Assembly (NCBI GenBank): GCA_020216625.1
Contig: JAIUYB010000073.1
Span: 1-8,269, forward strand
Origin: Desulfarculus sp.
Lineage (GTDB): Bacteria > Desulfobacterota > Desulfarculia > Desulfarculales > Desulfarculaceae
Direction of reading: 5' to 3'
Length of the DNA stretch: 8,269 bases
Shown here one piece after another: positions 5,003 to 8,269 of the stretch. The stretch's first letter is position 1. Each line of letters begins with the position of its first letter. The translations under genes were made by a program, and so were the position numbers. Below the pieces are notes generated by a model that worked only from the letters and a program-made list of their open reading frames with translations, had not been told where the DNA came from and searched no databases.

Positions 5003-7447
5003 ATGGCCACCGACGCCACCACCAGCAGCAGCCTCACCAACCTGACCTCGACCCTCCTCAGTGGGTCGATCAACTTCACCGGCCTGGGCTCCGGCACCGA
5101 TTTCAATGAAATCGTGGACCAGTTGGTGAAGATCGAGTCCATCCACAAGACCCGGATGGAGACCTGGAAGGCCACCTGGGAGTCCAAGATCACCTCGATG
5201 ACGGCGCTCAACCAGCGCCTGGAGGCGGTCGAGGAAGCCGCGGGGGCCATGGACACCAGCGCGGAGTTCATGGCGCTGAGCGCCACCACCAGCTCTTCTT
5301 CGGTGGCCACCGCCGCCACCACCACCGGCGCCAACCAGGGCGCCTACCGGGTGACGGTGGGCAGCGCCGTGCCCCAGATCCTGCGCAGCGCCGGCCTGGC
5401 CAGCACCTCCTCCACCGCCGTCAGCGCTGGCGGCGGCACCATGATCCTGCGGGTGGGCAGCACCAACTACAACGTCACCCTGACCGGGGGCGAGACCCTG
5501 ACCCAGCTGCGCGACGCCATCAACTCCCAGGCCTCGGGGGCGGTCACCGCCACCATCGAGGATGACGGCACCAGCAGCCGCAGCCAGCACCTGGTGCTGA
5601 CCGCCGTCACCGGCGGCGACGCCGGCCGGGTGGACGTGGTGCAGAACCCCACCCTGCTCTCCTTCGACTCCCACGACGCGGCCCTGGCCTCCTCCTCCCT
5701 GGGAGTGGGCGTCTCGGTGGCCGGCCAATTCACCGGCGACAAGGCCGACGGCAGCGTGGCCACCTACAGCTTCACGGTCCAGAATGTCAGCGGCGGCGGA
5801 ACCGTGGGCTCCGACAGCTTCGAGATCTCCTGGACCCGCTCCTGGGATGGAGGCGCGGCCAGCGCCCCGACGGTGATCACCGTGCCCGCCAACTACAAGG
5901 CTGGCGACAGCATCGAGGTCGAAAAGGGCGTATTCATCCAGTTGGCAGCCGGCACGGTGAGCGACGGCCAAACCTTCAGCGTCAACGCCTACGCCAACGA
6001 CATCGACGAGGCCGAACCCCAGAAATGGTCCGGCACCAGCGCCGTGACCACCGCCGGCAACTACCAGGGATCGGTCAGCAAGACCTACAGCTTCACCGTG
6101 ATGTCCTCGGGGAGCATCGCCTCCGGCGGGGGCAACACCGTGGTCCTGCGCTGGACCGACTCCCTGGGGCGCACCGGCACGGTCAGCGTCAGCGACAGCG
6201 ACCAGACCTACAGCGTCGAGCAAGGTTTCTCCCTGAAACTGAGCGCCGGCACCCTGGTCAATGGCGACACCTTCCAGGTCAACGTCTTCGCCCCAGTGCA
6301 GCAGCAGGGCCAGGACAAGGGCCTGGCCCAGGCCACCAAGGTGGTGCACCAGGGCTTCGCCGACAAGGACATCACCGCCGTGACCACGGCCAACGCCACC
6401 TTCAGCTACACCTACAACGGCCAGAAGATCGACGTCTCGGTCATGTCCGGCACCACCCTTTCCCAGTTGGCGACCCTGATCAACGTCGACTCCGACAACC
6501 CCGGCGTGACCGCCAGCATCATCAACGACGGCCTGGGCCTGCCCACTAGCTACAAGCTGGTGCTGACCGGCAAGAACTCCGGCGCCCAATACCAGATATC
6601 CAACGTCAGCCACGACTTCAGCGGCTCCAGCTTCGGCAGCGGCGGCGAGTTGGGCGGCGGCTTCGACATCACGCAGTTGGCCACCAACAGCATGATCAAG
6701 GTGGACGGCTATCCCTCTGGGGCCTCCAACTACCTGCAGCGCAGCAGCAACAGCATCGACGGCGTGATCAACGGCGTCACCCTCTCCCTGCACGACGCCG
6801 GCGACACCGTCGTCACCGTTTCGGTGGACACCAGCGCCATTCAGAGTAAGATCGAGGCCCTGATCAACGCCGTCAACTACGCCCAAAGCTACATTCGCGA
6901 AGCCACCAAATACGACTCGACAACCAAAGAATCCGGCGTGCTCATCGGCAACTACGGCTACTACATCATCAAGTCGCGCCTGGATTCCACCCTCAATAAG
7001 AGCATCGCGGGCCTGGTGGACGGCCAGGACACCTTTACCCACCTGAGCCAAATCGGCATCGCCACCGATCCGGACAACGATGGCACCTGGACCATCGACA
7101 GCACCATGCTGGCCAAGGCGCTGGCCCTGGACCCGGAGGCGGTGGCCAACCTGTTCATCGGAAACACCGCCAAGGGCAGCACCGGCGCCGCCCAGCGGGT
7201 CTACAAGGAAGCCAAGGCCCTGACCGACTCCGAGACGGGCATGCTCAACGTCCTGATCAAAAACTACAACAGCATCATCGCCGACATCGATACGCGCATC
7301 GAAAAAGAGGAAAAGCGTCTGGAGCTGTACCGTCAACGGCAGCTTGAGCGTTTCGCCCGGCTGGAGTCGACCCTGTCCACCCTCAACTCGCAATCCAAGG
7401 CGGTGGAAAGCGCCATCGGCCAGTTGCCGGGCAACAGCAGCAGTTAA
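5003..7447 (+). CDS. fliD: Flagellar hook-associated protein 2 (filament cap) FliD, enlarged
   Basis: An 814-residue filament cap protein. It sits at the filament tip and guides folding and insertion of exported flagellin. After a Ser/Thr-rich lead of about 22 residues comes the family signature INFTGLGSGTDFNEIVDQLVKIE (23-45) and an amphipathic helix through MTALNQRLEAVEEAA. The C-terminus (about 755-810, ADIDTRIEKEEKRLELYRQRQLERFARLESTLSTLNSQ) is the usual coiled coil. The product is much longer than the roughly 470 residues of enteric FliD. The extra length is in the variable middle: an IN-motif-like module (144-214), two related beta-rich repeats (255-331 and 362-431, each starting YSFTV and ending F.VN), then a second IN-like module (462-535). 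The ATG at 5003 has GAGGA only about 2 nt upstream, but no later start keeps the signature. It forms an operon with fliS. Confidence 0.96.
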   Translation: MATDATTSSSLTNLTSTLLSGSINFTGLGSGTDFNEIVDQLVKIESIHKTRMETWKATWESKITSMTALNQRLEAVEEAAGAMDTSAEFMALSATTSSSSVATAATTTGANQGAYRVTVGSAVPQILRSAGLASTSSTAVSAGGGTMILRVGSTNYNVTLTGGETLTQLRDAINSQASGAVTATIEDDGTSSRSQHLVLTAVTGGDAGRVDVVQNPTLLSFDSHDAALASSSLGVGVSVAGQFTGDKADGSVATYSFTVQNVSGGGTVGSDSFEISWTRSWDGGAASAPTVITVPANYKAGDSIEVEKGVFIQLAAGTVSDGQTFSVNAYANDIDEAEPQKWSGTSAVTTAGNYQGSVSKTYSFTVMSSGSIASGGGNTVVLRWTDSLGRTGTVSVSDSDQTYSVEQGFSLKLSAGTLVNGDTFQVNVFAPVQQQGQDKGLAQATKVVHQGFADKDITAVTTANATFSYTYNGQKIDVSVMSGTTLSQLATLINVDSDNPGVTASIINDGLGLPTSYKLVLTGKNSGAQYQISNVSHDFSGSSFGSGGELGGGFDITQLATNSMIKVDGYPSGASNYLQRSSNSIDGVINGVTLSLHDAGDTVVTVSVDTSAIQSKIEALINAVNYAQSYIREATKYDSTTKESGVLIGNYGYYIIKSRLDSTLNKSIAGLVDGQDTFTHLSQIGIATDPDNDGTWTIDSTMLAKALALDPEAVANLFIGNTAKGSTGAAQRVYKEAKALTDSETGMLNVLIKNYNSIIADIDTRIEKEEKRLELYRQRQLERFARLESTLSTLNSQSKAVESAIGQLPGNSSS

Positions 7448-7470
7448 CCCCCCGGCAGGGCCGCTGGGGG
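7448..7470 (+). other. Hairpin between fliD and fliS
   Basis: Directly after the fliD stop codon, CCCCC (7448-7452) can pair with GGGGG (7466-7470) and GGC (7454-7456) with GCC (7460-7462), with a small internal loop between. The 3' arm overlaps the GGGGGAAG that would be the ribosome site for the upstream fliS start at 7478. It is a candidate for translational coupling or transcript processing. Confidence 0.35.
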
Positions 7471-7501
7471 AAGACCCATGACCAAGGAAGGGATGGGACC
7501 C

Positions 7502-7945
7502 ATGTTGAATTATGCGCAAAACCAGTATCGAAAGACCCAGGTGGCCACCGTGGACCGCGGTCGTCTGATCGTCCTGCTCTACGAGGGGGCCATCAGCTTC
7601 CTGATCAAGGCCAAGACCTGCCTGGCCGAGGGAGACATCCCGGGCTGCGCCTCCCTGATCAACCGCGCCCAGGACATCATCGACGAGTTGAACGCCTCGC
7701 TGAACATGGAGCTGGGCGGGGAGATCGCCGGCAACCTGCGCCGGCTGTACCTCTACATGGGCGACCGCCTGGTGCGGGCCAAGATCCGTCGCGAGGACGC
7801 GCCGATCGACGAGGTGATCCGCATCTTGACCAGCCTGAACGAGGCCTGGCGCGAGGCCCTGGGAAAGCCCGAGGCCCAGGAGGTTCTGAGCCGCCAACCG
7901 GCCCAGCCCACCACCACCCAGGCCCGGGGTGGGGTGCGGATCTGA
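7502..7945 (+). CDS. fliS: Flagellar export chaperone FliS
   Basis: A small, all-helical cytoplasmic chaperone that binds the flagellin C-terminal region and prevents early polymerisation before export. The protein shows the family pattern YAQNQYRKTQVATVDRGRLIVLLYEGAISFLIKAKTCL near the start. It continues with INRAQDIIDELNASLNMELGGEIAGNLRRLYLYMGDRLVRAKIRRE and ends in the helix VIRILTSLNEAWREAL, with a short unstructured tail. From the ATG at 7502 it is 147 residues, a normal length, and MLNYAQNQY matches typical FliS starts; GGAAGGG lies 9 nt upstream. In-frame ATGs at 7478 and 7493 would add 8 or 3 residues and cannot be excluded, since 7478 has GGGGGAAG ahead of it. It lies 54 bp (or 30 bp) after fliD and is almost certainly cotranscribed with it. 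Confidence 0.93.
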   Translation: MLNYAQNQYRKTQVATVDRGRLIVLLYEGAISFLIKAKTCLAEGDIPGCASLINRAQDIIDELNASLNMELGGEIAGNLRRLYLYMGDRLVRAKIRREDAPIDEVIRILTSLNEAWREALGKPEAQEVLSRQPAQPTTTQARGGVRI

Positions 7946-8013
7946 CGCCAGGTCCCCTTCGGGATCGCCGCTCCGCCGTGGAGCCCGCCTCCGCTCCCAT
8001 CCCCGATGGCTTT

Positions 8014-8055
8014 CGCGCCCGCGCGGCCGGTTCCACCACCGGCCACGCGGGCGTG
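8014..8055 (+). terminator. Possible factor-assisted terminator hairpin after fliS
   Basis: The left arm 8014-8030 and right arm 8039-8055 pair over about 16 bp with one C-A mismatch (8024/8045) and one G-U, around the 8-nt loop TTCCACCA. The core pairs are CGCCCGCG with CGCGGGCG and GGCCGG with CCGGCC. It lies 68 bp after the fliS stop, where the operon should end. Without a U-tract, termination is unproven; the hairpin could instead protect the mRNA 3' end. Confidence 0.35.
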
Positions 8056-8091
8056 TGCCTTGGCCAGCGCCCCTGAGTGGGTGTTCCCGCG

Positions 8092-8128
8092 GGTTCAGGC
8101 CATGGCCAAACGGTCACCGACCTGAACC
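8092..8128. repeat. Nested inverted repeats downstream of fliS
   Basis: Perfect 8-bp arms GGTTCAGG (8092-8099) and CCTGAACC (8121-8128) enclose CGGTCACCG (8111-8119). The left arm also overlaps the perfect 10-bp palindrome GGCCATGGCC (8098-8107). An alternative pairing of ACGGT (8110-8114) with ACCGT (8126-8130) is possible. It could be a protein-binding site or structured 3' RNA for either convergent transcript. Confidence 0.35.
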
Positions 8129-8194
8129 GTCCCCCAGGCCGGCCACCGCCATGACCCTCGACCCTGCAATTCGCTTCAAGTGTGGAGCTAGAGA

Positions 8195-8269
8195 TTATCC
8201 CTGGCGGGAAAGCAGGCCGTACTTCAGGCCCCAGAGAACCAGGTGCTCGCACTGGTAGGCTGGCATCTC
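8195..8269 (-). CDS. C-terminal end of an unidentified protein (5' part outside window)
   Basis: Reading leftward from the right edge, a frame of 24 codons ends at TAA (8197-8195): EMPAYQCEHLVLWGLKYGLLSRQG. About 20 of 24 codons end in G or C, like the real genes here, and the frame is open to the edge. That suggests the tail of a convergent gene. I do not recognise the protein. The stretch is short enough to be chance, and an ATG at 8266-8264 could also make it a trivial small frame. Confidence 0.35.
   Translation of the reverse strand, partial: EMPAYQCEHLVLWGLKYGLLSRQG

Larger units (their letters stand above)
7946..8194. other. Hairpin-rich intergenic region after fliS, no gene seen
   Basis: No reading frame in this 249-bp stretch resembles a protein. 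It holds three successive inverted repeats. First, GGTCCC-CTTC-GGGATC (7951-7966), 5 nt after the fliS stop. Second, the strong stem 8014-8055. Third, GGTTCAGG (8092-8099) paired with CCTGAACC (8121-8128), enclosing the palindromes GGCCATGGCC (8098-8107) and CGGTCACCG (8111-8119). None is followed by a T-tract. It probably separates the flagellar operon from a convergent gene. Confidence 0.5.

Noticed and set aside
4760..7897. Open frame of 1045 codons antisense to fliD
   Set aside because: It is a by-product of the strong G/C third-position bias in fliD. The translation is Gly/Ala/Val/His-rich low complexity, no ribosome site is seen, and fliD is unmistakably real.
7929..8258. Plus-strand open frame of 109 codons after fliS
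   Set aside because: The product is Arg/Pro/Ser-rich with no family features, it starts inside fliS, and it crosses strong hairpins.
1..8269. CRISPR arrays, tRNA or rRNA genes, insertion sequences
   Set aside because: I saw no regularly spaced direct repeats, RNA gene signatures, transposase motifs or flanking target duplications.

Overview
The window is a flagellar filament locus from a GC-rich bacterium. The flagellin N-terminus (MSLVVNHNLMAMNAARNLS...) is of the type I recognise from sulfate-reducing Desulfobacterota (Desulfovibrio/Desulfarculus-like, former Deltaproteobacteria). That and the strong G/C third-position bias make a high-GC member of that group the best guess. This rests on family recognition, not on a search.

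Layout, left to right: a flagellin gene on the minus strand, cut by the left edge (1-631); a 330-bp divergent intergenic region; a large plus-strand gene (962-3484) encoding a family 2 glycosyltransferase, TPR repeats and a C-terminal domain that looks like a catalytically dead alkaline-phosphatase-superfamily fold; a convergent minus-strand gene (3510-4700) for a GT9/heptosyltransferase-like GT-B enzyme, only 25 bp away; a second divergent intergenic region (4701-5002); then fliD (filament cap, 5003-7447) and fliS (flagellin export chaperone, about 7502-7945) as a plus-strand pair. After fliS comes about 250 bp of hairpin-rich DNA with no convincing gene, then the last 24 codons of an unidentified minus-strand reading frame at the right edge (8195-8269).

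The locus reads as filament assembly plus probable flagellin modification. FliS keeps flagellin monomeric for export, FliD caps the growing filament, and the two glycosyltransferases between the flagellin and cap genes are good candidates for building and attaching a flagellin glycan. That last step is inferred from position.

Regulation appears mirrored. Each divergent intergenic region pairs a sigma28-like promoter facing the flagellar gene with a TTGACA-N18-TAnnnT sigma70-like promoter facing the glycosyltransferase gene. The flagellin leader also carries a hairpin with an AGGGAU loop and a second GGA in the Shine-Dalgarno sequence, an arrangement that suggests CsrA control. The most unusual item is the pseudo-phosphatase domain fused to the GT2-TPR protein.
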